Shown piece after piece: positions 1-9,429 of a DNA stretch of 56,610 nt. Under the pieces are notes generated by a model that was not told the DNA's origin, searched no databases, and saw nothing but the letters and a program-made list of their open reading frames with translations. Where the stretch lies: positions 1 through 56,610 of the forward strand of contig JAFGQZ010000027.1 of assembly GCA_016935435.1 (NCBI GenBank), written 5' to 3'. Made by a program: the position numbers and the translations under genes. Within the stretch, counting starts at the first letter, position 1. Each line of letters begins with the position of its first letter. This stretch comes from Bacteroidales bacterium. GTDB lineage: Bacteria > Bacteroidota > Bacteroidia > Bacteroidales > UBA10428.

Positions 1-48
1 AACAGCCTTCTAAGCTGTGGGTCGAGCGTTCGAATCGCTCCGGAATCA
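1..48 (+). tRNA. tRNA-Arg (UCU), 5' part missing
   Basis: The window begins inside this gene. The anticodon arm is complete: a 5-bp stem (2-6 with 14-18) around loop CTTCTAA gives anticodon TCT. It is followed by a 5-base variable region, a T arm with loop TTCGAAT (stem 24-28/36-40), and the 3' acceptor strand at 41-47 with discriminator A at 48. CCA is not encoded. The acceptor 5' strand and D arm lie before the window. Confidence 0.9.
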
Positions 49-52
49 CAAG

Positions 53-90
53 AAAGCCTTATTGGTATTTGCCGATAAGGCTTTTTTATT
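53..90 (+). terminator. Intrinsic terminator after tRNA-Arg
   Basis: A strong hairpin, AAGCCTTAT paired with ATAAGGCTT, continues inwards through GG/CC and is followed by a run of T. It lies five bases after the tRNA and overlaps the stop of the convergent gene at 86, so it probably serves the tRNA transcript and partly insulates the opposite strand. Confidence 0.8.
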
Positions 91-1345
91 TCCATGCACT
101 CCATTCGCCGGTAAATTTATCACGCACACGGCTTTTACCTGTTGTAAGGTTCTTTTGGAAATAGCTAACCCCATCGTCTTCAAACGAGCACGAAATGCTT
201 TCTACTTTATGTTTTGCCAACGGATCGTTTAAATAATAGTTGAACAGCAAAGTATTGTTTATTTTATTGTTCACTTCGTAAATATACCTGGTAACATGGC
301 CTAGCTGGTTAACCTCAATAGAGGTCTTCCATCTTTCGGTGTTTTTAAAGTTGCTGAACGAAACCGATTTAAGGTTATGTGCCAAATCAAATTCGTAAAC
401 ATATTCGCCATCGGCATATTCGTTGGCAGGGTTATGCTGTTTCGAAACAGTGTATGTATTATTGTTTTTGCTTATTGTATATTTTATAATTGAACAAACT
501 TTTGATGGATCGTTCATAGTCCATTTTTCGCAGAAATTAACAAGTTCGAAATATTCCAGCATATTGTTGAGGTTATAGTTGAATTGTTTGACCTCGTATA
601 AATGTGTAAACAAAAATTTTCCTTTCTGATATGTTTCAGTTGCCTGGTGCAGGCTTACATATCGTTTTATGACGGCCACCCGGCCTTTGTTGTTATAAAA
701 CACCGAATCGAAAAGTTGTTTGTAAAACATTTTTCCGTTTTTTGAGGCAAAAATGCCTGTTTCTGAAATTACTATAATATTTTTATCGGGGGTGTACCCG
801 AAATTCAAGTTAATCTTATGGTCTCTTATCGATATAATTGAATTGTCGGGTCCACGTGTTACTTTAAAAGAGCCACTATCGAGTGAAATGGTTTCAATCC
901 ATGGGGTATAAGGCTGTGTAAAGCTTATGGGCAATGTTACATATTTATAACTGCCCAGGGTCGAATCGCTTGTCAATTCAATTTTTACTGGATCGATAAT
1001 TACCTGGCTCGATTGCAGCCAAATTCCAACCTCGAGCAGTGGCGGAAGCTTTTCGGCCAAAAAAATTAACGAATCGAGCATTTTCTGCCGCATTAAAAGA
1101 GAGTCTTTAATATAGGCCAGGCGGGCAAGCAGCGAATCGTTTCTGAGAGGCCCAATAATACTGTCGGCTGCATGAAAGCCGCTGTCGGGCTGGTGCTGTG
1201 TTTCGGTTATTGGGTTTTCAATATTGTTGCTTAAGTTTGGACGGTACAAATGCTTTTTGACTTCCTGTTCTTGCTGGCTGTAAACTTTATTATCTGCTGC
1301 TAAGCCTGCTATTGTAAAAATTAATAGGAATAAAAATTTTTGCAT
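86..1345 (-). CDS. Secreted protein of unknown function
   Basis: This 419-residue protein begins with a clear Sec signal peptide: a Lys at position 3, a hydrophobic core, and a likely cleavage near residue 24 after YSQ. The mature part is rich in Asn, Tyr, Ser and Lys, with alternating hydrophobic stretches typical of beta-rich secreted Bacteroidota proteins. I see no catalytic motif, no lipobox and no C-terminal sorting domain. A Ser/Leu-rich helical segment at about residues 60-100 is followed by the beta-rich body, which ends in short Gly/Trp-containing strands. Its strand and spacing do not tie it to the kinase gene 124 bases upstream. I do not recognise the family. Confidence 0.75.
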   Translation of the reverse strand: MQKFLFLLIFTIAGLAADNKVYSQQEQEVKKHLYRPNLSNNIENPITETQHQPDSGFHAADSIIGPLRNDSLLARLAYIKDSLLMRQKMLDSLIFLAEKLPPLLEVGIWLQSSQVIIDPVKIELTSDSTLGSYKYVTLPISFTQPYTPWIETISLDSGSFKVTRGPDNSIISIRDHKINLNFGYTPDKNIIVISETGIFASKNGKMFYKQLFDSVFYNNKGRVAVIKRYVSLHQATETYQKGKFLFTHLYEVKQFNYNLNNMLEYFELVNFCEKWTMNDPSKVCSIIKYTISKNNNTYTVSKQHNPANEYADGEYVYEFDLAHNLKSVSFSNFKNTERWKTSIEVNQLGHVTRYIYEVNNKINNTLLFNYYLNDPLAKHKVESISCSFEDDGVSYFQKNLTTGKSRVRDKFTGEWSAWK

Positions 1346-1469
1346 ACACTATTCTTTTTAGGTATTGTCACTGTAAGCTTTGAGTTCTTTTCTTTGTAAG
1401 CCAACCCCTTTTTAATATAAAGAAAATGGTGTGGAGGGGGCAAGTTAAGGCAACTAAACAAACACAGAA

Positions 1470-3185
1470 CTAGTAATTGTTTTCAACAGCCGGCAGGGTA
1501 AAAAAGAATACCGAACCATGCCCGATTTTGCTTGTCATGTTTACATCGCCCCCCATCTTTTTAATTATTCGTTGAACAATTGACAAACCAAGGCCATGCC
1601 CTTTTATGGAGTCTTTGTTGGGGTGTATGCGCGAAAACTCTTCAAATATCTGTCCTAAATCGTTTTGCGACATCCCTTCGCCATTGTCCTTGACCCAGAA
1701 CCTTACAAAATCGCCCACTATCTCCGACCCCAATTCAATTACCGGGGGCGTGCCGCCATATTTAAGAGCGTTTGTAATAAGGTTTATCCATACTTCTTCC
1801 ACCCATATTGAGTTGCCATAGGCTTTTTTCCAGGTTTGGGGCAGGTTGATTACTGCATCGCGTCTTTTTATTGAATCGTGAAGGCGGATCATCACAGTTT
1901 GCAATATATATTGCATGTCAACCTCCATCATATCAATTTTTTGCAGGTTGCGTATTTTTGCAAGTGTAAGCAGTCCGTCGATAATTGTTTTCATTTTTTC
2001 CCCACCGGTAATAATATGGTCGAGGTATTCGTTACGTAGTTTTTCCGAGTCGATATCTTCTTTGAGGAGCTGGGCATAACCCATCATCTGGCCAAGCGGG
2101 TTTTTCAGGTCGTGGGCTACGGTTCGGGCATAGGCATCAAGTTCGTTCATTGCCATTTTTTGCTCGGTTATGTCCCACAACATAATTATTTTGCCCTGTA
2201 TGGTTTGTGTGCTGTCTTTTAGAGAGGTAACCTTAAGTTCATAATTTTTCTTGCATGCCCCAAGCACTATATCCGATTTGGTTTCTTCTTCCTGCCCTGT
2301 ACATGCAGGCAATTCGCTGAATTGTGGCATAATTTCGGCAATGTTTTTTCCTGTATAGTTAGTGGCAGGCAATCCTAAGAATTGTATAGCTACAGGGTTG
2401 ATTTCCAGAATCAGGTTTTTCCTGTTCAGAATAATAACCCCTGCTTTTACGCTTTTAATAACCAGGTCGTGGGCAATGGGAACAACATTCAGGAACTGAA
2501 AAAAATACATGGTTGAAAGAAACAAAATACCTACGATTACAAGGGCCAGTGGGGTTGGGTCGTATGGTTCGAAAGGGTTTTTGCCTGTTATGTATAAAAT
2601 ATTTGGGAGCATAACAACAAATACAGCCGGAATTAGCAATACCAACTGTTTGCGCAAACCCGGGGGTGTTTGAAATATTCGCAGCAACAGAAATATTACC
2701 CCCAAGAGCATCAGCAGGTAGGCGTAGGCTGTCCAGATATAAAACATTCCACTGAAATTCGGTGCGAAATAGCTTATGCCTTTTTTAGTGACCAGATAGT
2801 ACGATTCGTGTATGGTTGTGCCTTCGGGAGCTTGAAATACATGATAAAGTGTAATTAGTGGTATTATGGCCAAAAGTGCATACATCCACTTCTTCAACCA
2901 ACGGTCGTAATGTGTATAAACAGCCACAAAAGTTAGCCAAAGGTAAACGGCACCAGCCATGCCAATGTATTCAAACTTAAGCATTAATATTTTCCAGTCG
3001 AATGAATTGCTAAATAAACCAAGCAATGAGGCCAGAACCCACAATGTTACCGAAAGCATCATGAAAGAAAAAAGCCCGGCACCTTTAACAGGGCGCATTT
3101 GCCACGAGAGAAATGCCAAAAGGAACGATATGCCCGATGTAATAAAATAAATAATTGCTACTGGGGTGAATTGCCACAAATCCAT
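1470..3185 (-). CDS. Membrane-bound PAS sensor histidine kinase
   Basis: A 571-residue sensor kinase. Residues 1-230 contain about seven hydrophobic helices, matching the N-terminal seven-helix sensor domain of this kinase class. A PAS domain follows (about 240-340), ending in the usual WDITE(Q) motif. The HisKA helix carries the phospho-acceptor His358 in the motif VAHDLKNPLG. The C-terminal HATPase domain shows an N box (ITNALKYGG), a G1 box (KDNGEGM) and a G2 box (GHGLGLSI). It should autophosphorylate on His358 and pass phosphate to a response regulator, but none is encoded nearby, so it is an orphan and its partner and signal are unknown. The HDLKNPL form of the H box is common in cytoplasmic-PAS kinases. 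Confidence 0.92.
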   Translation of the reverse strand: MDLWQFTPVAIIYFITSGISFLLAFLSWQMRPVKGAGLFSFMMLSVTLWVLASLLGLFSNSFDWKILMLKFEYIGMAGAVYLWLTFVAVYTHYDRWLKKWMYALLAIIPLITLYHVFQAPEGTTIHESYYLVTKKGISYFAPNFSGMFYIWTAYAYLLMLLGVIFLLLRIFQTPPGLRKQLVLLIPAVFVVMLPNILYITGKNPFEPYDPTPLALVIVGILFLSTMYFFQFLNVVPIAHDLVIKSVKAGVIILNRKNLILEINPVAIQFLGLPATNYTGKNIAEIMPQFSELPACTGQEEETKSDIVLGACKKNYELKVTSLKDSTQTIQGKIIMLWDITEQKMAMNELDAYARTVAHDLKNPLGQMMGYAQLLKEDIDSEKLRNEYLDHIITGGEKMKTIIDGLLTLAKIRNLQKIDMMEVDMQYILQTVMIRLHDSIKRRDAVINLPQTWKKAYGNSIWVEEVWINLITNALKYGGTPPVIELGSEIVGDFVRFWVKDNGEGMSQNDLGQIFEEFSRIHPNKDSIKGHGLGLSIVQRIIKKMGGDVNMTSKIGHGSVFFFTLPAVENNY

Positions 3186-3336
3186 TATTCTGTATTTTTC
3201 TATCCAATGCTAATATACAAATAATTCGAAATGCGCCCTTCAGATGTTATCCACTTATGGTAATGGATTGTGCTAAATTGTACGTTGTTTCCCAAAGCAT
3301 GTTTTTACAGAAAAAATATTAGTAAGCAAAAATCTA

Positions 3337-4098
3337 TTAGCTACTGCTGTTTTCGCGCGCCGACACCAAAACTGAAACTATTTCCGGGTCGGGGTAGAGC
3401 CGTTCGCCGGTTTTGCCTTTGTTCTTATAGTCGATTGCATTAAGAACAAACCTCATAGCTTCTTTTCTTGCTACATGCTTTATATTGCCCCTGATAACTA
3501 TCCAGGGGCTTTCGGTTGTAGCCGTTGTTTCAAACATCCTTTCTTTATATTCGGTAAAATCGTCCCAGCGGTACTGTGCCTGCATATCAACTGTGCTAAG
3601 TTTCCACTGTTTTAGGGGGTTGATTTTACGTTCTTCAATTCTGCGTTTTTGTTCTTCAATATCTATCGAAAACCAAAGCTTAATGAGTATTATTCCATCT
3701 TCGATAAGCATATTTTCGACCTGTGTAACCTGTTTAATAAACAATTTGTATTGTTCCTGGGTGCAAAAGCCCATAACAGGTTCTACAACGGCCCTGTTAT
3801 ACCAGCTACGGTCGAAAAAAACCATTTCCCCCGGGTTTGGGAGTACATGCATATACCTTTGGAAATACCATTGTCCCTTTTCTATTTCGGTGGGCTTCGA
3901 AAGGGCAACTATACGGTAATGGCGAGGGTTAAGAAACCTGACAAACCTCATAATTGCGCCTCCTTTGCCGGCAGTATCGCGGCCTTCAAAAATAACAGCT
4001 ATACGTTTGCTTTGCTCCCTTACCGACTGCTGCATCCATACCATTTCGGTTTGCAAGTTCAGGTATTCGGGATCTGTTTCGAGTGCGTGAAGGGCCAT
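3337..4098 (-). CDS. ppk2: Polyphosphate kinase 2 family protein
   Basis: This 253-residue protein fits the single-domain PPK2 family, which moves phosphate between polyphosphate and nucleoside di- or monophosphates. The Walker A region is FEGRDTAGKGG (about residues 37-47), Walker B is FFDRSWYNR (94-102), and the basic lid region follows (RRIEERKINPLKQWKLS). Length and motifs fit the short class I type that phosphorylates ADP or GDP, or makes polyphosphate from NTP. The exact direction and nucleotide preference cannot be read from sequence. The gene stands alone, with gaps of about 150-200 bases on either side. Confidence 0.93.
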   Translation of the reverse strand: MALHALETDPEYLNLQTEMVWMQQSVREQSKRIAVIFEGRDTAGKGGAIMRFVRFLNPRHYRIVALSKPTEIEKGQWYFQRYMHVLPNPGEMVFFDRSWYNRAVVEPVMGFCTQEQYKLFIKQVTQVENMLIEDGIILIKLWFSIDIEEQKRRIEERKINPLKQWKLSTVDMQAQYRWDDFTEYKERMFETTATTESPWIVIRGNIKHVARKEAMRFVLNAIDYKNKGKTGERLYPDPEIVSVLVSARENSSS

Positions 4099-4297
4099 TT
4101 AATTTAAACTGTTTAATTCAAAAAAAAATTATTAACCTATTCTCAACCTGTTAATTTGGGGTAAATTTAATCGAAAATTTATTTTTAAGAAGCCAGGTTA
4201 ATAAAAGAAATTTTTGAACCTTTTGCTCAGCGAAGCTAATTAAACAGGTTTGAAAGCAAATACTTAAGCTTTTGGGAGCGGGACAAATTCTTTTCGG

Positions 4298-4588
4298 CTA
4301 GCGAAAAACAACATTTTCAATAATAGCTTCACCGGCAGCCTGGTTTAGGTGGTTGATAATGCTTTCGCGCCGCATTAAAAGTTCGTTTCGTATAACCGAA
4401 GAGCTGATCTGTACATACAAAGTTTTTTTTCTGACAAAAATGCCCGTGGTATGCCTTGCAATGGTTTTACCCATAAGTTTTTCCCATTGCGAAACAATAT
4501 TCACCTCCTTTAATTTACGGCGGTGTCCAAGGGCATCGATATATTCTTTTAATATATCTTTTAAAGGCTGTGTGTTGCTTTTTCTCAT
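4298..4588 (-). CDS. DUF721 / DciA-like protein
   Basis: A 96-residue protein of the DUF721 family, the family that includes the helicase-loading protein DciA. It shows the family pattern: an N-terminal helix, then W-x-x-L/M-G-x-x-I-A-x-H-T (WEKLMGKTIARHT), a basic V-x-V-x-S-S-V/x-x-x-E-L-x-x-x segment and a C-terminal hydrophobic strand. Its ATG shares one base with the recF stop codon (TAATG), so the two are translationally coupled. This recF-DUF721 pairing is common in Bacteroidota and suggests a role in replication or repair. A helicase-loading function is inferred from the family, not shown here. Confidence 0.85.
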   Translation of the reverse strand: MRKSNTQPLKDILKEYIDALGHRRKLKEVNIVSQWEKLMGKTIARHTTGIFVRKKTLYVQISSSVIRNELLMRRESIINHLNQAAGEAIIENVVFR

Positions 4589-5691
4589 TAAATGGCAAGA
4601 TTTATACTGTTATTTTCAACCCTGAAAATTTTATACCCGTCAGTTATGCCTTCTAAAAGTTCTTTCATGCGTTGTTCGTTGGTATGGGTAATGAATATTT
4701 GCCCAAAGCTGTTGCCCGAAACCATGTTAAGAATTTGTTTAACGCGGTGAATGTCGAATTTATCAAAAATATCGTCGAGCAATAAAATGGGTGTAATGTT
4801 TTTTACCTGTTTAATAAAGCTGAACTGGGCAAGTTTAAGGGCAACAAGAAAAGTTTTTTGCTGGCCCTGCGACCCAATTTTTTTTATAGGGCAGCCGTCC
4901 ATTAACAAATCGATGTCGTCTTTGTGTACCCCGCAAGTAGTTGTTTGGGCCTGTAAGTCGGCATTATGGCTCTTCGAGAGCAATTCGCCAAAGTGCTTGC
5001 CGGTAAGCTGCGAAACATACTTTAAGCCTATATTTTCGCTGTTTTGCGAAATTACAGAATAGAATTCTTTAAAGATTGGCAATAGTTTGTTTAAAAAAGT
5101 ATTGCGTTTTTCAAAAATGCGAACCCCGCATGGGATGAGTTGTTCGGTGTATATTTCAAGCAGTTCGGCGGCGCCCGGGGTCTTTTGGAAATCTTTTAGC
5201 AATTTGTTGCGCTGTACCAATATTTTGTTGTACAAAATTACATCGTTGAGGTAGCCATGGTCGTATTGCGAAATAACAGCATTAAGGTATTTTCTGCGCT
5301 CATCGCTGCCATCGGAAATGAGCGATGAATCGGATGGCGATATCATAACTACGGGGTAATTTCCAATATGGTCGGAGAGTTTGGGGTATTCTTTTTTGTT
5401 CTTCCGGAGCTGTTTGCGGTTTCCTGTTTTTAGGGCACAGTATATCTCATCGTTTGTGCCGTTTATTTCGAAACCGGCTTGCAGGGCCATAAAAGCCGAG
5501 CCCTGCCTTACACTATATTGATCCGATAACTGAAAATAACTTTTAGTCATGCATAAATAGTACACGGCATCGAGCATATTTGTTTTCCCGACCCCATTGT
5601 TGCCAACAAAGCAGTTCACTTTCGGGTGAAGGGAAATAGTTTCTTCAGCAAAATTCTTAAAATTAATTAGTGTAATATTTTGGATATGCAT
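4588..5691 (-). CDS. recF: DNA replication and repair protein RecF
   Basis: A 367-residue SMC-like ATPase that helps load RecA at gapped DNA with RecO and RecR. Walker A is GNNGVGKT at residues 30-37, the ABC-type signature is GSQGQQKT, and Walker B is ILLLDDIFDKFD. The N-terminal strand-helix pattern and total length match RecF. It is divergent from the TPR gene at 5841 across a 149-base gap and is the first gene of the recF-DUF721 unit. The start is the first ATG after the gap and gives the normal RecF N-terminus. Confidence 0.96.
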   Translation of the reverse strand: MHIQNITLINFKNFAEETISLHPKVNCFVGNNGVGKTNMLDAVYYLCMTKSYFQLSDQYSVRQGSAFMALQAGFEINGTNDEIYCALKTGNRKQLRKNKKEYPKLSDHIGNYPVVMISPSDSSLISDGSDERRKYLNAVISQYDHGYLNDVILYNKILVQRNKLLKDFQKTPGAAELLEIYTEQLIPCGVRIFEKRNTFLNKLLPIFKEFYSVISQNSENIGLKYVSQLTGKHFGELLSKSHNADLQAQTTTCGVHKDDIDLLMDGCPIKKIGSQGQQKTFLVALKLAQFSFIKQVKNITPILLLDDIFDKFDIHRVKQILNMVSGNSFGQIFITHTNEQRMKELLEGITDGYKIFRVENNSINLAI

Positions 5692-5776
5692 GAAATAATT
5701 GTTGCCCCCAAAAGTAAGAATTAATGCATTTTTTTTAACGAAAATCTAATAAGGTTTAGACAAACCAATAATTATT

Positions 5777-5807
5777 TTTGCGAATTATACTAAATAGTAT
5801 ACATTTG
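5777..5807 (+). promoter_or_regulatory. Bacteroidota-type sigma-A promoter
   Basis: TTTG at 5777-5780 and TACATTTG at 5800-5807 are separated by exactly 19 bases. This matches the Bacteroidota housekeeping consensus (TTTG near -33, TAnnTTTG near -7). It sits about 33 bases before the TPR protein start and should drive that gene. Confidence 0.8.
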
Positions 5808-5840
5808 CACACGTTTTTTAATGCATAATTAACCGCAAAA

Positions 5841-6524
5841 ATGAGCAAGAATACAAATGCAAGCCACGACGGTTTCGAATCGGTAGAGGAAGTTTTGTCG
5901 AAAACAGAGAAATATATCGAAGAAAACCGCAAAAGCCTTACTATAATCATTGCAGCTATAGCAGTTGTTGTGGGCGGGTACCTGGGGTACAAAAAAATGT
6001 ATATCGAACCAAAAGATAACGATGCGCAAGCAGAAATGTTTATGGCCGAGCGTTATTTCGAACAGGATTCGTTCAGGCTGGCACTTGAAGGCGATGGCCA
6101 ATATTATGGTTTTATCGATATTATTGATGAGTTTGGTTTCACAAAAACTGCCAATCTGGCCAATTATTATGCTGGTATTTGTTTTTTAAGGCTGGGCGAG
6201 TTTGAAGAAGCTGTTGAATATCTCGAGCAGTTCGATGGCAACGACAGGCTGGTGGCACCAATTGCCCTGGGCGCAACAGGCGACGCCTACGTTGAGCTTG
6301 GCAATTTGAAAAAGGGGGTTAAATATTACGAAAAGGCTGCACTTTTAAACGAGAACAATATGACTTCGCCAATATACCTCTTTAAAGCTGGTTTGGCTTA
6401 TGAAGAACTTGGCGATGCAAAAAAAGCTGTTCAGGCGTACGAAAAAATTAAATATAAATTTCCACAATCCGACGAGGCCAAGGAGATTGAAAAATATATT
6501 ACAGCTGCTAAAATGAAACTTTAG
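5841..6524 (+). CDS. Membrane-anchored TPR protein
   Basis: A 227-residue protein with a short cytoplasmic N-terminus, one transmembrane helix (about residues 33-53) and a periplasmic region of tetratricopeptide repeats. Recognisable TPR consensus positions include YYAGICFLRLGEFEEAVEYL and GLAYEELGDAKKAVQAYEKI. The layout resembles YfgM-type single-pass TPR proteins, which act as scaffolds near the secretion machinery or outer-membrane assembly. The exact role in Bacteroidota is not established. A good promoter lies immediately upstream and a hairpin terminator immediately downstream, so it is probably transcribed alone. Confidence 0.85.
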   Translation: MSKNTNASHDGFESVEEVLSKTEKYIEENRKSLTIIIAAIAVVVGGYLGYKKMYIEPKDNDAQAEMFMAERYFEQDSFRLALEGDGQYYGFIDIIDEFGFTKTANLANYYAGICFLRLGEFEEAVEYLEQFDGNDRLVAPIALGATGDAYVELGNLKKGVKYYEKAALLNENNMTSPIYLFKAGLAYEELGDAKKAVQAYEKIKYKFPQSDEAKEIEKYITAAKMKL

Positions 6525-6546
6525 CAGGCGGTTGTATGATAATACT

Positions 6547-6586
6547 AAGTATCAGTGTGGCTGGCGCATACTGGTACTTTTTTGTT
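6547..6586 (+). terminator. Intrinsic terminator after the TPR gene
   Basis: AGTATCAGT pairs with ACTGGTACT (one G-U pair) around a 12-base loop and runs into TTTTTT. It lies 24 bases after the stop codon. Confidence 0.7.
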
Positions 6587-6709
6587 TTAAATAATTTGTA
6601 ATTTTGCTTTAAGGGTTTAACTGTTTTTGCAGCAGGTAATTTTTAATATTTAAAAGCCGTGCATTACGCTGGGGCGAGTTATTAAACCCAAAGATATTTA
6701 TTGTTGAAA

Positions 6710-7201
6710 ATGGCTACATCATTAAAAAATTTATCGAGTTACGATGCGGCAAATGTGCCTGATGCTTCTGATATGCGTTTTGCCATAGTAGTTGCCGAAT
6801 GGAACCACGAAATTACTTTTGCCTTGCGCGATGGCGCTGTTAACACATTGTTGAAACATGGTGCAGACGAGGGCAATATTTTGGTCGATTATGTTCCGGG
6901 TACCTTTGAACTTACTGCCGGTGCCCGTGCTTTTGCCCAAACCGGTAAGGCCGATGCCATTATTGTACTGGGGTGCGTTATACAAGGCGAAACCCGTCAT
7001 TTCGATTTTATTTGCAATGGGGTAACCCAGGGCATTACCCAGCTTAACACCCAATACGATATTCCTTTTATTTTCGGGGTACTTACTACCGATAACCTTC
7101 AGCAGGCTATAGACAGGGCAGGGGGCAAGCATGGGAACAAAGGCGACGAAGCTGCCATTACGGCAATAAAAATGGCAGCCTTGTTTAAAAGGGTTATTTA
7201 A
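6710..7201 (+). CDS. ribH: 6,7-dimethyl-8-ribityllumazine synthase
   Basis: A 163-residue riboflavin-pathway enzyme that condenses 5-amino-6-ribitylaminouracil with dihydroxybutanone phosphate to make lumazine. It shows the family blocks AEWNHEIT near the N-terminus, the PGTFEL loop, the [14 protein letters not shown] active-site segment with its catalytic His, and a C-terminal [15 protein letters not shown] helix. I start it at the ATG at 6710. A TTG nine bases earlier is in frame but gives an odd extra tripeptide. mnmA follows after 36 bases, so the two may share a transcript. The other riboflavin genes are not in the window. Confidence 0.95.
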   Translation: MATSLKNLSSYDAANVPDASDMRFAIVVAEWNHEITFALRDGAVNTLLKHGADEGNILVDYVPGTFELTAGARAFAQTGKADAIIVLGCVIQGETRHFDFICNGVTQGITQLNTQYDIPFIFGVLTTDNLQQAIDRAGGKHGNKGDEAAITAIKMAALFKRVI

Positions 7202-7237
7202 TCCATTTTTAATAGTATAAAACAATTTAGAATTGTA

Positions 7238-8434
7238 TTGAAAAGGGTTGTAGTTGGTTTATCGGGTGGCGTTGATTCGAGTGTTGCTGCATATCTTCTG
7301 AAAGAACAGGGGTATGAGGTTATCGGAATGTTTATGATAAACTGGCACAATACCACAGGTACCCTTGCCGGCGATTGTCCGTGGAGCGACGATTTAATTT
7401 TTGCCGAACTGGTTGCCCGTAAACTCGATATTCCTTTTAGAACTATCGATTTTAGCAAAGAATATGGTAAACGCGTTGTCGATTATATGTTTGGGGAGTA
7501 CCAAAAAGGCCGTACGCCTAATCCCGATGTATTGTGCAACCGCGAGGTGAAATTCGACTTGTTCGCCAAAGCTGCCCTCGAACTGGGTGCCGATTTTGTG
7601 GCCACAGGCCATTATTGCCGCAAAGAAACAATTGAAAAAAACGGGGTTGAAATTCACCGCTTGCTTGCAGGTACCGATCCATCGAAGGAACAAAGTTATT
7701 TTTTATGCCAGGTAAACCAGCAACAGCTTAGCAAAGCACTTTTCCCAATTGGCCACCTGTACAAATCGGAAATCAGACAGATTGCCAGGGAACAAGGCCT
7801 GGCAACAGCTGAAAAAAAAGACAGCCAGGGAATTTGTTTTGTGGGCAAAATTGATTTGCCTTCTTTCCTTCAACAAAAATTGCAGGCGGCAAATGGTCTT
7901 GTCATTGAAATTGATAAAACATCAACACACAACCCTGTGCCTATAAGGCCGAATTTGGGCAACAATTTTTCTGATGACGAACTTGATGCATTTGCCCGGC
8001 ACCCCTTTTATTCAAAAAATATGGGCAAAATTGCAGGAGAGCATGCCGGAGCACATTTCTATACAATTGGTCAGCGCAAAGGGCTAAATATTGGCGGAAG
8101 GCCTGAGCCACTTTTTGTTTTAAGCACCGATGTTGTTGAAAATATTGTTTTTGTCGGACAGGGTCACGATCATCCCGGGCTGAACCGATATGGCCTTTTT
8201 ATTTTGGAAAACGATATTCATTGGGTTCGCCCCGATTTGGAAATGCATATTGGCGAAAAACGGTTTTGCCATGTGCGTATTAGATATCGACAACCTCTGC
8301 AAAGGGCATGCCTGTACAAAACAGTTAAAGGTTTGTATATTCTTTTTGAAGAGCCGCAGAGGGGAATTACTGCCGGACAGTTTGCTGCCTGGTACAATAA
8401 CGATGAATTAACCGGTTCGGGGGTAATTGATTGA
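7238..8434 (+). CDS. mnmA: tRNA-specific 2-thiouridylase MnmA
   Basis: A 398-residue enzyme that thiolates uridine 34 in tRNA-Lys, -Glu and -Gln. The ATP-binding PP-loop GLSGGVDSSV lies at the N-terminus. The catalytic Cys pair is visible in the contexts NPDVLCNREVKF and DSQGICFVGK. The central AGTDPSKEQSYFLC segment and the C-terminal beta-barrel (FYTIGQRKGLNIGG) are typical. The start is TTG at 7238, since no ATG precedes the PP-loop; the family begins within a few residues of that loop. The length is slightly above the usual 360-370 because of a loop at about residues 225-265. Confidence 0.95.
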   Translation: MKRVVVGLSGGVDSSVAAYLLKEQGYEVIGMFMINWHNTTGTLAGDCPWSDDLIFAELVARKLDIPFRTIDFSKEYGKRVVDYMFGEYQKGRTPNPDVLCNREVKFDLFAKAALELGADFVATGHYCRKETIEKNGVEIHRLLAGTDPSKEQSYFLCQVNQQQLSKALFPIGHLYKSEIRQIAREQGLATAEKKDSQGICFVGKIDLPSFLQQKLQAANGLVIEIDKTSTHNPVPIRPNLGNNFSDDELDAFARHPFYSKNMGKIAGEHAGAHFYTIGQRKGLNIGGRPEPLFVLSTDVVENIVFVGQGHDHPGLNRYGLFILENDIHWVRPDLEMHIGEKRFCHVRIRYRQPLQRACLYKTVKGLYILFEEPQRGITAGQFAAWYNNDELTGSGVID

Positions 8435-8516
8435 TGATGAGCTACAGGGTTAACTTATAAATTTTCGGTACAATTGTTTTTAGTGCTTTTTTAATCAGCT
8501 TATAATAGATTTTTTA

Positions 8517-9398
8517 ATGTTAAAGAAGTATTATATCGGCAACGATTTCTTAAAAATTGGTATAAAACAATCGGGCGCTGAGCTATGTGAAATACAGGGG
8601 CTATCCGATAAAAAAGATTATTTATGGGATGCAAATGCCGAAGTGTGGGCCTCGCATGCACCTGTGTTGTTCCCCGTTATTGGTGCACTAAAAGAAGGTT
8701 CTTTTATATTTGAAGGAAAAAAATACACTTTGCCTCGCCACGGTTTTGTAAGGAATAACAACGATATAAGGCTCTATGAAAAAACGAATGATTGCATAAC
8801 TTTTATTTTGAGCTCCAGTCCTCAAACAAAAAGTGTTTATCCTTTTGACTTCGAGTTTTTTATCGGGTACAGGTTAATTGGCAATACCATTATTGTTGGG
8901 CATGAAATAAAAAATACCGGAAACGGCGATATGTTCTTTTCGCTTGGCGGACATCCCGGGTTTAGATGCCCACTTGAAAAAAATGAAAAATACACCGATT
9001 ATTATCTCGAATTTGAGAAGAACGAACATGCATTTACCTATAAAATAGAAGCAGGCGGATTAATTGGAGAACAGTCGGGTTTGGTGCTCAATAATACCAA
9101 TGTTATTGACCTTCACTATAATTTATTTAACAATGGGGCGCTGGTTTTTAAACGGTTAAAATCGACCCGTGTAAGCCTGGTAAGCAAGGTTTCTGGTAAA
9201 AAGGCAGAGGTTGGGTTTGCCGGGTTTCCGTATTTGGGCATCTGGGCTGTGCCTAATGCCGATTTTGTTTGTATTGAGCCCTGGATTGGAATTGCCGACA
9301 ATGTTCATACCGACGGGAACCTAATAAATAAGGAAGGAATTGTTAAACTTGCCGCCAATGAGTGTTTTTCCAAAGATTATTCAATAACAGTACACTGA
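8517..9398 (+). CDS. Aldose 1-epimerase family protein
   Basis: A 293-residue protein of the galactose-mutarotase fold, in the YeaD/LACX-like branch. Family landmarks are a W-D region followed by HAPVLFPVIG, the conserved PRHGFVRN with its likely catalytic His, GGHPGFRCP, and FVCIEPWIGIAD near the C-terminus with the probable catalytic Glu. It probably interconverts sugar anomers; the substrate cannot be read from the sequence. It follows mnmA after an 82-base gap and converges with the nucleotidyltransferase gene, with 31 bases between the two stops. Confidence 0.88.
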   Translation: MLKKYYIGNDFLKIGIKQSGAELCEIQGLSDKKDYLWDANAEVWASHAPVLFPVIGALKEGSFIFEGKKYTLPRHGFVRNNNDIRLYEKTNDCITFILSSSPQTKSVYPFDFEFFIGYRLIGNTIIVGHEIKNTGNGDMFFSLGGHPGFRCPLEKNEKYTDYYLEFEKNEHAFTYKIEAGGLIGEQSGLVLNNTNVIDLHYNLFNNGALVFKRLKSTRVSLVSKVSGKKAEVGFAGFPYLGIWAVPNADFVCIEPWIGIADNVHTDGNLINKEGIVKLAANECFSKDYSITVH

Positions 9399-9429
9399 AA
9401 CTGGTAAAACTGTTTCCTGATATATTAGC